Under the pieces are notes generated by a model that was given only the letters and a program-made list of their open reading frames with translations, did not search any database and was not told where the DNA came from. A stretch of 64,000 nt of DNA from Gilvimarinus xylanilyticus (lineage in GTDB: Bacteria; Pseudomonadota; Gammaproteobacteria; Pseudomonadales; Cellvibrionaceae): the NCBI RefSeq assembly GCF_024195295.1, contig NZ_JAMFTH010000001.1, positions 1,364,001 to 1,428,000 on the forward strand. The letters are read 5' to 3'. Each line of letters opens with the position of its first letter. The first letter of the stretch is position 1. Positions 18,158 through 26,909 of the stretch are shown here, one piece after another. Both the position numbers and the translations under genes were made by a program.

Positions 18158-18192
18158 AACGCAGAACGCAGAACGCAGAACGCAGAACGCAG
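18158..18192 (+). repeat. Tandem repeat (AACGCAG)x5
   Basis: Five exact, uninterrupted copies of the heptamer AACGCAG fill 35 bp directly between the TAG stop of the VC0807-type gene and the ribosome site (AGGA) of yciI, whose ATG is at 18212. A perfect simple repeat with a unit length that is not a multiple of three is prone to slippage. Here it is noncoding, so changes in copy number would alter only the spacing or structure of the leader. Confidence 0.95.
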
Positions 18193-18211
18193 AAAATTTT
18201 AGGATCGTTAT

Positions 18212-18511
18212 ATGCTTTACGCCGTTATCAGTGAAGATGTTGCCAACAGTTTGCCCTTGCGCGCTCAGGCGCGGCCCGATCATATTGCCAGGCTGCACGC
18301 GCTGCGCGATCAAGGACGCCTGATTCTCGCCGGCCCCCACCCCGCCGTGGATGCCAATGAGCCGGGTGATGCCGGGTTTTCCGGCTCACTGATCGTGGCC
18401 GAGTTCGACTCTTTAGCCGAGGCGCAGCAATGGGCCGATAGCGATCCCTATGTCAGCGCGGGCGTCTACCAAAACGTTGTCGTCAAACCGTTTAAGAAAG
18501 TATTACCTTAA
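18212..18511 (+). CDS. YciI-family protein
   Basis: A 99-residue protein of the ferredoxin-like YciI fold. It has the short strand [13 protein letters not shown], then [22 protein letters not shown] with the conserved His-Asp region, and [39 protein letters not shown], the family hallmark. Members are predicted small enzymes or dimeric binding proteins of unclear function. It sits in the conserved order VC0807-type protein, yciI, SH3/coiled-coil protein. Confidence 0.88.
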   Translation: MLYAVISEDVANSLPLRAQARPDHIARLHALRDQGRLILAGPHPAVDANEPGDAGFSGSLIVAEFDSLAEAQQWADSDPYVSAGVYQNVVVKPFKKVLP

Positions 18512-18610
18512 GCTATAACCCGTGCCGTGACGCGGTTGACAGGGCAGCTCGGTCACTTTGGTTAAAATAGCGGCCGCGCCATACAACCAACCAATATTAA
18601 GGGTACTTTA

Positions 18611-19315
18611 GTGATAAACAGCAACCGAACCTCAACCCCACTGCTTGCAATGTTGCTCTGCGTCATGAGCTGTGTTTTCGCCGCGCACAGCGCGGCGCAA
18701 CAACTCTACATTGCCGACGAACTGAGAGTTCCACTGCGAAGCGGCATGGGTGGTCAATACCGCATTATTCACCGTGGCCTGGTCAGCGGCACCCAACTGC
18801 AGCAGCTGCAAACCGGCACCGACGACAGCGGCGTTGAATGGACTCAGGTGCGCACCCCCGAAGGTCAGGAAGGCTGGCTGCGCTCGCAGTACTTGCTAAA
18901 CGAACCCACAGCGGCCATTAAACTGGCGCGCCTGGAAGAGAAAATGAGCCAGCTCGATGGCGACCAGAGCCAACTGCTGCAAACCAACGACCAGCTCAGT
19001 GAAGACAAAGCTCGGCTGGAAGGCTCCGTCGAGGACTTGCAAACCCAATTGCAGCAAGTACAAAGCGAATACGCCAACCTGAAAAAGCTTTCCGCCAATG
19101 CGATCACGTTGAATCAGCGCCATAAAGAATTAAACGAAAACTATCAGCTGCTGCAAACCCGAGCCGAAGTTTTAAAGGCGGACAACGAGCGCCTGCAAAC
19201 CGGCCAACGCTATCGCGAATGGCTGTTCGGCGCGGGCATTTTAATTACCGGGATAATATTGTCCTTAATTTTACAATCCATGGGTCGGCGCAAGCGCCGC
19301 TCTGAGTGGGGATAA
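18611..19315 (+). CDS. TIGR04211-type SH3 and coiled-coil envelope protein
   Basis: A 234-residue envelope protein with a signal peptide (1-29), a bacterial SH3 domain (about 31-97, VPLRSGMGGQYRIIHRGLVSG to GWLRSQYL), a long coiled coil (100-205) and one C-terminal membrane span (about 209-228) followed by RRKRR. This is the TIGR04211 layout, where the SH3 domain is periplasmic and thought to bind the cell wall. Translation starts at GTG with AAGGG seven bases before it. The gene ends within a few bases of the cyclophilin start. Confidence 0.85.
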   Translation: MINSNRTSTPLLAMLLCVMSCVFAAHSAAQQLYIADELRVPLRSGMGGQYRIIHRGLVSGTQLQQLQTGTDDSGVEWTQVRTPEGQEGWLRSQYLLNEPTAAIKLARLEEKMSQLDGDQSQLLQTNDQLSEDKARLEGSVEDLQTQLQQVQSEYANLKKLSANAITLNQRHKELNENYQLLQTRAEVLKADNERLQTGQRYREWLFGAGILITGIILSLILQSMGRRKRRSEWG

Positions 19316-19320
19316 ACACC

Positions 19321-19941
19321 ATGAAGCAAATCTTTATTAAAGCGCTTGCCGCCATCGCTCTTAGCCTAGGCACTGTGACAGCAGCCGCTGACGACTCGGA
19401 CTCCCTGGTCACTTTTAATACCGATCTGGGCCCTATGCTGATTGAGCTCTACCCAGAGCAGGCCCCCATTACCGTTGCTAACTTTCTCCAGTATGTCGAC
19501 AGCGATTTCTACGACGGTACGATTTTTCACCGGGTTATTCCGGGCTTTGTGGTTCAAGGCGGCGGCTTTACCTTTGATTTTAATCGCAAAGAAACCAATG
19601 AGCCGATCAAAAATGAGTCAGACAATGGTTTAAAAAACACCTACCTGACCCTGTCCATGGCACGCACCAACGCCGTAGACAGCGCCACCAGTCAGTTTTT
19701 TATCAACCTGAAGCACAATGAGTCCCTAGACGGCAGCCCCGAAAAGCTCGGCTACGCGGTGTTTGGTAAAGTAATTAAAGGTGAGGCTGTGGTAGAGAAA
19801 ATCGTCGCCGAACCGCGCGGCATTTTTCGCTCCTATCCCGATGCTCCCAATGCAGCGGTGCGTATTCTGGAATCTAAGCGCGGCGACCATATGAAAGAAT
19901 TTCAACCCACCTCAAAACTCAAAGAGATGATTGCCGAGTGA
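19321..19941 (+). CDS. Periplasmic peptidyl-prolyl isomerase (cyclophilin)
   Basis: PpiA-like folding catalyst. A signal peptide (about 1-24, ending in TAAADD) directs it to the periplasm. The cyclophilin core has FHRVIPGFVVQGGGF, MARTNAVDSATSQFFINL and GYAVFGKVIKG, so the catalytic Arg, Phe and Gln-bearing motifs are intact. The start is the ATG at 19321; an in-frame GTG at 19306 lies inside the preceding gene. The stop overlaps the GTG start of pdxJ. The last 25 residues (KRGDHMKEFQPTSKLKEMI) extend beyond the usual fold. Confidence 0.9.
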   Translation: MKQIFIKALAAIALSLGTVTAAADDSDSLVTFNTDLGPMLIELYPEQAPITVANFLQYVDSDFYDGTIFHRVIPGFVVQGGGFTFDFNRKETNEPIKNESDNGLKNTYLTLSMARTNAVDSATSQFFINLKHNESLDGSPEKLGYAVFGKVIKGEAVVEKIVAEPRGIFRSYPDAPNAAVRILESKRGDHMKEFQPTSKLKEMIAE

Positions 19942-20696
19942 GCACTGCATTAAGCGTCAATCTGAATAAAGTTGCCCTTATTCGCAATTCCCGCGAGGGC
20001 AACTTCCCCAGTCTGATCGAGTTTGGCAACATCAGCCTGGAGGGCGGAGCCCAGGGGCTTACAGTACATCCACGCCCGGACCAACGCCATATTCGCCCAG
20101 GTGATGTCTATGACCTAGCTAAGGTCGTTAAGAGCTTCCCCGACGCGGAATTTAACATCGAGGGCAACCCCTTTGCCGCCGCTCAGGGCGACTACCCAGG
20201 GTTGATGCAATTGGTCGCCGATACACAGCCAGACCAATGCACTCTGGTGCCGGACAGTGACGATCAACTGACCTCGGACCACGGCTTTGATCTGACCACC
20301 CAAAGTGAGCGCCTGGCCCCCATTGTCGAACAGCTGCATCAACTGGGTGTCAGAGTGAGTCTGTTTATGGACCCAGATATTGAACAGATTAAACTAGCAC
20401 GAGAACTGGGCGTAGCCCGCATCGAGCTTTATACCGGCCCCTATGCGCTCAACTACCCTAGCGCCCAGCATTCGGCTTGCCTTGAGCAATACCGCCAAGC
20501 GGCGGATTACGCCCGCGGCATCGGCCTGGCGGTAAATGCCGGGCACGACCTGAATCTGGACAACTTACCTGACTTCCTTTCCATCGCCGGTATTGCCGAA
20601 GTATCCATTGGCCATGCGCTAACCGTCGATGCCCTGCGCTTTGGCATGCCCCAAGCGGTAACCCGCTACCTGCAGATTTGCCAGCGTTCGGCTTAA
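19938..20696 (+). CDS. pdxJ: Pyridoxine 5'-phosphate synthase PdxJ
   Basis: Condenses 3-amino-2-oxopropyl phosphate with deoxyxylulose 5-phosphate to form pyridoxine 5'-phosphate, the last ring-forming step in vitamin B6 synthesis. The TIM barrel shows NLNKVALIRNSR, GLTVHPRPDQRHIR, FNIEGNP, CTLVPDSDDQLTSDHGFD, VSLFMDP, RIELYTGPYA, AGHDLNLDNLP and EVSIGHAL. Length (252) is normal. The start GTG lies within the cyclophilin stop region (GTGA overlap), indicating coupling. A MITE-like element begins 21 bp after its stop. Confidence 0.93.
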   Translation: MSTALSVNLNKVALIRNSREGNFPSLIEFGNISLEGGAQGLTVHPRPDQRHIRPGDVYDLAKVVKSFPDAEFNIEGNPFAAAQGDYPGLMQLVADTQPDQCTLVPDSDDQLTSDHGFDLTTQSERLAPIVEQLHQLGVRVSLFMDPDIEQIKLARELGVARIELYTGPYALNYPSAQHSACLEQYRQAADYARGIGLAVNAGHDLNLDNLPDFLSIAGIAEVSIGHALTVDALRFGMPQAVTRYLQICQRSA

Positions 20697-20713
20697 TTTG
20701 AACTACACTGGAA

Positions 20714-20988
20714 CTAAGGAACCTCTGATTAAGTCCTCAGCGGCCTCTGCGCGAGTCCAAAACGTTCACTCCGCAAGGCGCGCTTCGCAGGTAATGGCCA
20801 TAGCCCTTGGCAAGAAGTGCAACACAGCGGATGGACGTTTTGGCCGCGCCCTTCGGGGCTTGCAGAGCTTTCCGATCTCTGCGTTGGCTCACCTCACCGG
20901 GCCGTCAGCACGCCATCGGCTCGCCGCCTTAACCTCGAAAAGCTCTGTAAGCCAGAGGCTGCTGAGGACTTAATCAGAGGTTCCCTAA
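20714..20988. mobile_element. MITE-like element, 267 bp, 4-bp CTAA duplication
   Basis: The element proper is 20718-20984. Its ends are inverted repeats: GGAACCTCTGATTAAGTC at the left and GACTTAATCAGAGGTTCC at the right. They match perfectly for 24 bp and continue to about 32 bp with one mismatch. CTAA occurs directly on both sides (20714-20717 and 20985-20988) as a target duplication. An inner pair of arms (near CCAAAACGTTCACTCCGC and GCGGATGGACGTTTTGG) adds a second foldback. It has no transposase; the 91-codon frame inside is not gene-like. A 4-bp YTAR-type duplication suggests movement by an IS5-family transposase elsewhere in the genome. Confidence 0.88.
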
Positions 20989-21010
20989 TGCTGTAGAAGG
21001 AGTATTACCC

Positions 21011-21427
21011 ATGCATTCCATTTTAGTTCGCGACTATATGCAACAAAACCCGGTCACCTTTGACCGCAACACCAACTTGCTGCAAGTGGTGCACAAATTA
21101 TTAGCCGCCAAAGAAACTGGCGCCCCGGTGATTAACGAGCGCCGCGAGGTCATCGGTTTCATCTCCGAACAGGATTGTATTAAAGAAATTCTCCAGGGCG
21201 CTTTTTACTGCGAAGATCCGCCGGTGGTGGCCACTGTTATGAGCACCCAAGTGATCAGCTTTGCCCCCGACAATTCAATTGTCGAAATCGCCCAAACCAT
21301 GATCACCCAAAAACCCAAAAACTACCCGGTGATCAGCGAAGGCAAGCTGGTGGGCATGATCAACCGACGCGATGTCCTGGCCGCACTGCTAGACAATGAC
21401 GAGGACTGTTATCTGCGGGTGAACTAG
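21011..21427 (+). CDS. Two-CBS-domain protein
   Basis: A 138-residue cytoplasmic protein made almost only of a CBS pair: VRDYMQQNPVTFDRNTNLLQVVHKLLAAKETGAPVINERREVIGFISEQD, then ATVMSTQVISFAPDNSIVEIAQTMITQKPKNYPVISEGKLVGMINRRDVL. Stand-alone CBS pairs usually bind adenine nucleotides and act on partner proteins. AAGGAG lies eight bases before the ATG. It is separated from pdxJ by the MITE-like element. Partner unknown. Confidence 0.9.
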   Translation: MHSILVRDYMQQNPVTFDRNTNLLQVVHKLLAAKETGAPVINERREVIGFISEQDCIKEILQGAFYCEDPPVVATVMSTQVISFAPDNSIVEIAQTMITQKPKNYPVISEGKLVGMINRRDVLAALLDNDEDCYLRVN

Positions 21428-21466
21428 CGTAAGCTCTTGCGCCTTTATTGATTCACGAAGATTCCT

Positions 21467-22243
21467 ATGAACCGGCGCGACAGTGATGCCTATCGGGCAA
21501 AAAAACAGTTTTACGATCGGGTGCTGACCGTTTACGGGCGCAAACCCGTGCTTGAGGCTCTACAGGTTCCCGGCATTAACATTCACCGCCTGCATCTGGC
21601 CGAGAGCAACAAGCGCGCCCCCATTCTGGATGAGATTACCGCCATTGCCGAACGCAACGGCGCGGAAATTCGCCACCATAATCGCGCCGCCCTCTCCCGC
21701 ATTTCCAAAAACAGCAAACAAGATCAGGGCGTCGCGGTGGATCTTTTGTGTCCGCGCTTTCGCACCCTAAGCGAGTTTTTAGAGCAAGGCATCCAAGACT
21801 CGGGCGACATCCTGGCACTGGATGGCATTACCAACCCGCAAAACCTGGGCATGATTATTCGCTCCGCGTGCGCAGGCTCGATTGGCGCCATACTTTTACC
21901 CGGCAAAGGCGGCGCGCAAATTGATCCTCTGGTTATCAAAGCCAGCGCAGGCACAGTGTTTCGCGCCCCGATTATTCGGCTGGACGGCGGCCTGGAGAAT
22001 GCTCTGGAGCAGCTCAATAAAGTGGGGTACTGTATTACCGGACTCTCCTCTCACAGCCAGCAGACGCTGAGCGAGTGCGCGCCCGGTAAGAATGTCTTTG
22101 TACTCGGCAACGAAACCCACGGGGTCAGCGATGGGGTCAACCGGCTTTGTCAGGCGCGGGTCAAAATTCCCATGAATAATGGGGTGGAATCGTTGAATGT
22201 CGCGGTCACCGCCGCGCTCATTGCGTTTCGTAACGCCTTATAG
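21467..22243 (+). CDS. TrmH/SPOUT-family RNA 2'-O-methyltransferase (RlmB-like)
   Basis: A 258-residue SpoU methyltransferase. The N-terminal substrate-binding part (VYGRKPVLEAL, HLAESNKRAPIL) is of RlmB type and precedes a knotted SAM domain with three motifs: DGITNPQNLGMIIRSA, FVLGNETHGVS and IPMNNGVESLNVAVTAALIAF. In E. coli RlmB methylates G2251 of 23S rRNA. Here the target (rRNA or tRNA) cannot be fixed from sequence. A rho-independent terminator follows. Confidence 0.87.
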   Translation: MNRRDSDAYRAKKQFYDRVLTVYGRKPVLEALQVPGINIHRLHLAESNKRAPILDEITAIAERNGAEIRHHNRAALSRISKNSKQDQGVAVDLLCPRFRTLSEFLEQGIQDSGDILALDGITNPQNLGMIIRSACAGSIGAILLPGKGGAQIDPLVIKASAGTVFRAPIIRLDGGLENALEQLNKVGYCITGLSSHSQQTLSECAPGKNVFVLGNETHGVSDGVNRLCQARVKIPMNNGVESLNVAVTAALIAFRNAL

Positions 22244-22266
22244 TTACCACAAATTACAGCGACCAC

Positions 22267-22293
22267 AAAAAAGCCCGCCGAAGCGGGCTTTAA
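22267..22293. terminator. Bidirectional terminator between the SpoU gene and amtB
   Basis: The stem AAGCCCGC / GCGGGCTT (22271-22290) with loop CGAA is flanked by AAAAAA on the left and TTTAAT on the right. It lies between two convergent genes, so it can stop both. Confidence 0.85.
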
Positions 22294-22318
22294 TAGCATC
22301 GTTAAACCCTACTCAAGA

Positions 22319-23623
22319 TTACAGCTTGTAACCTTCCTCTTCGTGCATGGTAATGTCCAGACCAATCAGCTCTTCTTCGCGGGTCACCCGCAAGCCCGAG
22401 GTCAGAACACCGGTCAGCTTAAGCAGCACATAGGTAATGACGCCGGTATAGACGAAGGTAATCACAACACCCAAAAACTGTACCCACACCTGCGCGCCCA
22501 TGCCGCTCACAGCATCGGCAAAACCGTGACCACTAAACACACCCAGATTCGGCGAGGCGAACACCCCGGCCAGTAACGTCCCTAAAATGCCGCCCACGCC
22601 GTGCACCGGAAATACATCCAGTGAATCGTCAATGTGCCACACGCGCTTGATCGCCTGGGTCATGAAAAAGCAAACTACCCCGGCCAGCAAGCCAATCACC
22701 AAGGCGCCTCCCGGACCGACAAAGCCCGATGCGGGGGTAATGGTGCCAAGCCCCGCCACCATACCGGTCACAATACCCAGAACACTGGGTTTACGGAATT
22801 TAATCCACTCGATGCTCATCCAGGCCAGCGAACCGGCGGCCGCAGAGATGTGAGTCACCAGCATAGCCATAGCGGCGTCGCCACTGGCGGTGAGCGCACT
22901 ACCGCCGTTAAAGCCAAACCAGCCCACCCAGAGCATACCCGCCCCAGTGACGGTCATGGTCATATTGTGCGGAGGCATGGGAACACTCTGAAAACCATCG
23001 CGCTGTCCCAACACCAGAGCCGCGACCAGAGCGGCCACCCCGGCGGTAATATGCACCACTGTGCCCCCGGCGAAATCCAGAAGCCCCCACTGTCCCAAGA
23101 AACCGCCGCCCCACACCCAGTGGCATACCGGCACATACACGGCAAGCAGCCACAGGGAGGAGAAAATCAGCATGGATGAAAACTTCATGCGCTCGGCAAA
23201 AGCGCCCACAATCAGCGCTGGGGTGATTATCGCAAAGGTCATCTGAAAGAGCGCAAAAAGCGCCTCGGGAATATCCCCGGACAGGGTTTCTTTACCAATT
23301 CCGGCAAGCATTACATGGCTAAAATCGCCAATCCAGGCATTACCCTCACCAAAGCTCAGGCTGTAGCCCACAATCATCCACAGCAGTGAGGCAATGCAGG
23401 CAATGGCAAAGCACTGCATTAATACCGAGAGAATATTTTTACTGCGCACCAGGCCGCCGTAAAACAGAGACAAGCCCGGCAATGTCATAAACAGCACCAG
23501 TGCCGTGGCGGTAAGAATCCAGGCGGTATTAGCGCCATTGGCATCGGCGAGCGCCGCAGGGGCCAGCAACAGCGCTGCCGGGGCCCAAAGCAACGCCAGG
23601 GCCCTGGATTTTGTTATTTTCAT
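22319..23623 (-). CDS. amtB: Ammonium transporter AmtB
   Basis: Eleven-helix ammonium channel of 434 residues with an N-terminal signal-like segment (AALLLAPAALA). Hallmarks are LPGLSLFYGGLVRSKNILSVLMQ, the twin pore histidines in GGTVVHITAGVAAL and VFPVHGVGGILGTLLAGVF, and DFAGGTVVHI. The C-terminal tail (EEELIGLDITMHEEEGYKL) is the PII-binding type. Unusually for this family, no glnK gene is adjacent, and no clear sigma-54 box was found in the 290 bp upstream. Confidence 0.95.
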   Translation of the reverse strand: MKITKSRALALLWAPAALLLAPAALADANGANTAWILTATALVLFMTLPGLSLFYGGLVRSKNILSVLMQCFAIACIASLLWMIVGYSLSFGEGNAWIGDFSHVMLAGIGKETLSGDIPEALFALFQMTFAIITPALIVGAFAERMKFSSMLIFSSLWLLAVYVPVCHWVWGGGFLGQWGLLDFAGGTVVHITAGVAALVAALVLGQRDGFQSVPMPPHNMTMTVTGAGMLWVGWFGFNGGSALTASGDAAMAMLVTHISAAAGSLAWMSIEWIKFRKPSVLGIVTGMVAGLGTITPASGFVGPGGALVIGLLAGVVCFFMTQAIKRVWHIDDSLDVFPVHGVGGILGTLLAGVFASPNLGVFSGHGFADAVSGMGAQVWVQFLGVVITFVYTGVITYVLLKLTGVLTSGLRVTREEELIGLDITMHEEEGYKL

Positions 23624-23703
23624 CTTCTCTCCTCAACTCACGGGATTTCAAATGCACCACTTAAGGGCCTTTAAAATCCTCTCAATATAGCGAAATTTAA
23701 GAG

Positions 23704-23720
23704 GCGCCTTATTAAGGCGC
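23704..23720 (-). other. Perfect hairpin between tgpA and amtB
   Basis: GCGCCTT and AAGGCGC flank a 3-base loop. It lies about 81 bp upstream of the amtB start and 194 bp after the tgpA stop. On the minus strand no clean run of T follows, so it may be a weak terminator for tgpA or an amtB leader structure. The rest of this 290-bp gap is AT-rich with no gene seen. Confidence 0.4.
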
Positions 23721-23913
23721 ACTGAGACACTTTATGCACTTATTATGCCCACTATAAATATTGCGTATTATCAGCCACTTAAGGTGTTTTCGCACAGAAA
23801 CCGTACAGCAGCAAGCACCAGACGAGTGCACAGGCTTCATTTACGCACCACATAGATGCACAAGAAAGCAGTGTTGCACCAAGATTGAATAAAGAAAAAA
23901 GGAAAACGGCCTA

Positions 23914-25902
23914 CTAACCAATACGGCGGAGCAAGGCCCGCGCTTTGTGCTTGAGCGCCTCGAATGCAGCGTCATCCTCGGCGTAGTAGCTGCGTAGAAA
24001 AAGATGGGTTACTGAGTTCATATCCTCCGCCCACTCGGGACGTAGCTGCCCCACTCGGGCCGCAAAATCGCTGGGGGTCTCGCCGTGCCACCGAGTCACA
24101 CCGGCGGCGTCGAGCTTGCGGCATAAACGCCGATAAATCTTTACCGAGGGCGCGACTGGCTCGCGTGTGCGCCAAAACAACCACCCCACAATTAGGGCGG
24201 CCACAGTGCCAATGGCGACAATCAACGCGAGCGTCACTCGCCAGGGGCTGCTGGCGCCCAACAGCCGTCTTAAGAAATCCTGCTGAGCCTGATTGTCATA
24301 CCCCATCACCCACCGGTGCCAGCGGTAGTTAAAAGCATCCCACTGCAGCTGCAGGTTGCCCCAGGCGGCAAAGCGTCTTCCCATGGCGTTGGCCAACAAC
24401 TGGGCATCCGAATCGTCCAGTGAGTACTCCACCCCGCGATCGATTCGCTCAGGTGCCACCGCGGCGGTAGGGTCGACTCGCTGCCAGCCGACACCCTCCA
24501 TCCAAACCTCGGCCCAGGCGTGAGCATCGAGTTGGCGCACGGTCAGATACCCTTCGTGGGGGTTCACCTGCCCGCCCTGATAACCCACCACGACCCGAGC
24601 AGGCACGCCGGCAGCGCGCATAAAAAAAACAAAGCTACTGGCAAAGTGCTCGCAGAAGCCGGCCCGCGTCTGCCACAAAAATTCATCCACACTATCGTCT
24701 CCCAACAGCGGGGGCTGCAAGGTATAGCGAAAACGACTTTGCACAAGACGCAAAAACCGATTTATCAAAGCCTGGGAACCTGGCTCTTGCTCGGCCCATT
24801 GCCGGGCGCGCTCGCGGGTTTGCAGGTTGCCCGTGTCGGGTAACTGTAAAGCTGCACGCTTTTCGCGCTCATCCAAACCCGAGCCCTGAGCGCGATAGAA
24901 AAGTTGCGAGATCACGCTATATTGCTTGCGCTGGCTGATGGGTTTGCGCTGAAACAGGGTGTAGCCGCGACTCAGATCCACGCCCGATGCGTCAGTTTGC
25001 GGCACAGCCAGGGCATAAAGCCAGTTCTCGCCGGTCGGCTCGAGCATAATCTCGTAGCTCATCGGCCGCGCCAGCTCCGTTAAGGCTTGGTCGCTGCGGC
25101 GCCAAACGCTCGCGCGGCCATTGCCCACATCGTGGAAATCACTTTGGCTCCAACGCCGCCCGTCAAACTCGTCCAGTACCAGGGCGCGCCAGTAGCGCTC
25201 GTGCGCGGGAGGGATATCGGCGGCAAACGTCACCCGAAACGCCAGCTCATCGGATTGCATTAAATCGGCAATATCGCCGGGGGACATGCTGTCACTGACA
25301 CCGGTGGTCCCGGCCGTGCTATTGAGCGGCACAGTCCACAGCGAGCCCAAACGCGGCAGCGCCAGAAACAGCACCAGCATTATCGGCAGCGCCTGAAATA
25401 ACAGCCCCGCCAAAGTGCGCCAAGGGCTTGGCGAAGCCGGGCTGCGAGCACCCGCCATCTGGTTAACCAGCAAGGTGCCGGTGATCGCACAAAAACACAA
25501 CAGGCTGTATACAGACCCCAGAAACTGAGTGAAAAATAACAGCTGGGTGGCGGCGACAAAATAGGCCAAGAAACACAGTAAATAAACATCGCCCTCGCGC
25601 CGCAGCTCGGTCAGCTTAAGAACAAACCCCGCCACTAAAAGTGAAACCATGGTTTCCATAGCGAAGCTGCCGCCCACACTGACATACAGCATTGCCGTTA
25701 CCGCTATGGCAAGCGCGGATCGCCACCAGGGCCCCGGAAACCGGCCGCGCCCGCGCTCGAGCCACCAGCGCCAGGCAATCACCAGCAGCGCGGTCACACT
25801 CAGCCAGAGGGGAATATGCAGTGCCAGTGGCGCCAGCACCATTAGCTGGGCTATTAACAACCAGATGAGACTGCGCCGCGCGATAGTCCTTCTAGACTTC
25901 AC
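23914..25902 (-). CDS. tgpA: Membrane transglutaminase TgpA
   Basis: Inner-membrane protein of 662 residues from the chosen start. It has about six N-terminal membrane spans (DUF3488 part), a periplasmic transglutaminase domain with the triad Cys (RAGFCEHFA), His (DAHAWAEVW) and Asp (RVDPTAA), a further span (LALIVAIGTVAALIVGWLFW) and a C-terminal DUF4129-like segment. GTG at 25902 is preferred because GGAGG lies six bases before it and it gives the usual N-terminus; another GTG at 25938 is possible. It overlaps the DUF58 gene end by 11 bp. TgpA is important for viability in Pseudomonas aeruginosa, though its substrate is not known. Confidence 0.9.
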   Translation of the reverse strand: MKSRRTIARRSLIWLLIAQLMVLAPLALHIPLWLSVTALLVIAWRWWLERGRGRFPGPWWRSALAIAVTAMLYVSVGGSFAMETMVSLLVAGFVLKLTELRREGDVYLLCFLAYFVAATQLLFFTQFLGSVYSLLCFCAITGTLLVNQMAGARSPASPSPWRTLAGLLFQALPIMLVLFLALPRLGSLWTVPLNSTAGTTGVSDSMSPGDIADLMQSDELAFRVTFAADIPPAHERYWRALVLDEFDGRRWSQSDFHDVGNGRASVWRRSDQALTELARPMSYEIMLEPTGENWLYALAVPQTDASGVDLSRGYTLFQRKPISQRKQYSVISQLFYRAQGSGLDEREKRAALQLPDTGNLQTRERARQWAEQEPGSQALINRFLRLVQSRFRYTLQPPLLGDDSVDEFLWQTRAGFCEHFASSFVFFMRAAGVPARVVVGYQGGQVNPHEGYLTVRQLDAHAWAEVWMEGVGWQRVDPTAAVAPERIDRGVEYSLDDSDAQLLANAMGRRFAAWGNLQLQWDAFNYRWHRWVMGYDNQAQQDFLRRLLGASSPWRVTLALIVAIGTVAALIVGWLFWRTREPVAPSVKIYRRLCRKLDAAGVTRWHGETPSDFAARVGQLRPEWAEDMNSVTHLFLRSYYAEDDAAFEALKHKARALLRRIG

Positions 25903-26863
25903 GGCCCACCTCCGCGGGGTTAAAAAGCGCCAGCTCACTCAGCACACGCTGCAGGTGCTGATCGCCACCAGCGGGCTCAAGGCGTGTACCCGGCAAAATT
26001 AACCCATAGTCAATCTCGGCCGCGTGCCATTCGAGCGCGAGAAAACACAGGCCGGACAGCCGGGTCTCCACGTCTCCCAGCAGCGCGTGATAATCCAGCC
26101 ATTGGCTCTGACGCTGCTGGGCGCCAAACTGCTTTAAATGCAGGCCCGCCCCACGGGCGTAGAGCTTCCACGCCACCTGGGCCAGAGAAGCGCCGGGCTG
26201 ATAGCGCACAAACCCCATAAAATCATCGTCGGCGCGCACCCGATCGCCCTGATCACCGCTACTGTCGGCGCCGTATTGCGGCGCGAATTGCGCGGGACGG
26301 GGCTCGGGGTAGACCAGTACTTTTCCCTCCAAGTAAACCCAGGACCAGACCCGGGTAATGCCCAAAGGAAAGTAACTTTTTAGCAGTAGGCGATCGGGCT
26401 TAAGCCAGCCGCGACGCTGGGCCGCCAAGGGTATTTTAACAACATTGGCCTGATCACGGCCGAGATCGCAACGCAACACCGGGCCCCTGACAGGCTGTAG
26501 CAACAGGTGAAAAACACTGCGCGATGAGATCAGCTCGACGGGAAACTCTAAAGTCTCCCCCACAAAGCCCGGCTCTGCCTTAAGGGCGCGCAACTGCAAC
26601 CCAGACAAATTACCAAACGCATGCAAAACCGAAACAACGAAAAGCGCAAAGAGTAGAAAGCTGGCCGCGAGAATTAAATTATTTTGATAGTTGGTGCCCA
26701 AGAGCCAAACCAACAGCCCGGCCAACATATAGCCGAGCCCGGCCTTGCTGGGTAAGACGTAAATAGAGCGATGCCGCAAAACCACGGCTTCGGCGCGGGG
26801 CGAGCGTCGCTCGGCCAGACGCCAAAAATAGCTTTTACACTGTTGTTTGATTGCCAGGAACAC
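25892..26863 (-). CDS. DUF58-domain membrane protein
   Basis: A 323-residue protein with two close N-terminal membrane spans (LGYMLAGLLVWLLGT and LILAASFLLFALFVVSVLHA), then a beta-rich part and a DUF58 motif region (GDQGDRVRADDDFMGFVRYQPGASLAQVAWKLYAR), the hallmark of this family. DUF58 proteins accompany MoxR ATPases and transglutaminases. This member lacks a C-terminal VWA-like MIDAS region. It overlaps tgpA and lies 46 bp downstream of an unknown gene. Confidence 0.88.
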   Translation of the reverse strand: MFLAIKQQCKSYFWRLAERRSPRAEAVVLRHRSIYVLPSKAGLGYMLAGLLVWLLGTNYQNNLILAASFLLFALFVVSVLHAFGNLSGLQLRALKAEPGFVGETLEFPVELISSRSVFHLLLQPVRGPVLRCDLGRDQANVVKIPLAAQRRGWLKPDRLLLKSYFPLGITRVWSWVYLEGKVLVYPEPRPAQFAPQYGADSSGDQGDRVRADDDFMGFVRYQPGASLAQVAWKLYARGAGLHLKQFGAQQRQSQWLDYHALLGDVETRLSGLCFLALEWHAAEIDYGLILPGTRLEPAGGDQHLQRVLSELALFNPAEVGREV

Positions 26864-26909
26864 CGGGGAAGTCGCTTACCGAGACCATTGAGACTGCTGC
26901 AGCCTATCA

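Noticed and set aside
18536-18568. TTGACA followed by TAAAAT before the SH3-coiled-coil gene
   Set aside because: The hexamers are 21 bp apart, too far for a normal sigma-70 promoter, so it was not listed as one.
20698-20973. 91-codon reading frame next to pdxJ
   Set aside because: It lies inside the MITE-like element, uses TTG near the pdxJ stop, has no ribosome site and no family resemblance.
23624-23913. Possible sigma-54 (NtrC-type) promoter for amtB
   Set aside because: No GG-N10-GC pair of the right form was found; scattered GCACCA half-sites were judged to be chance.
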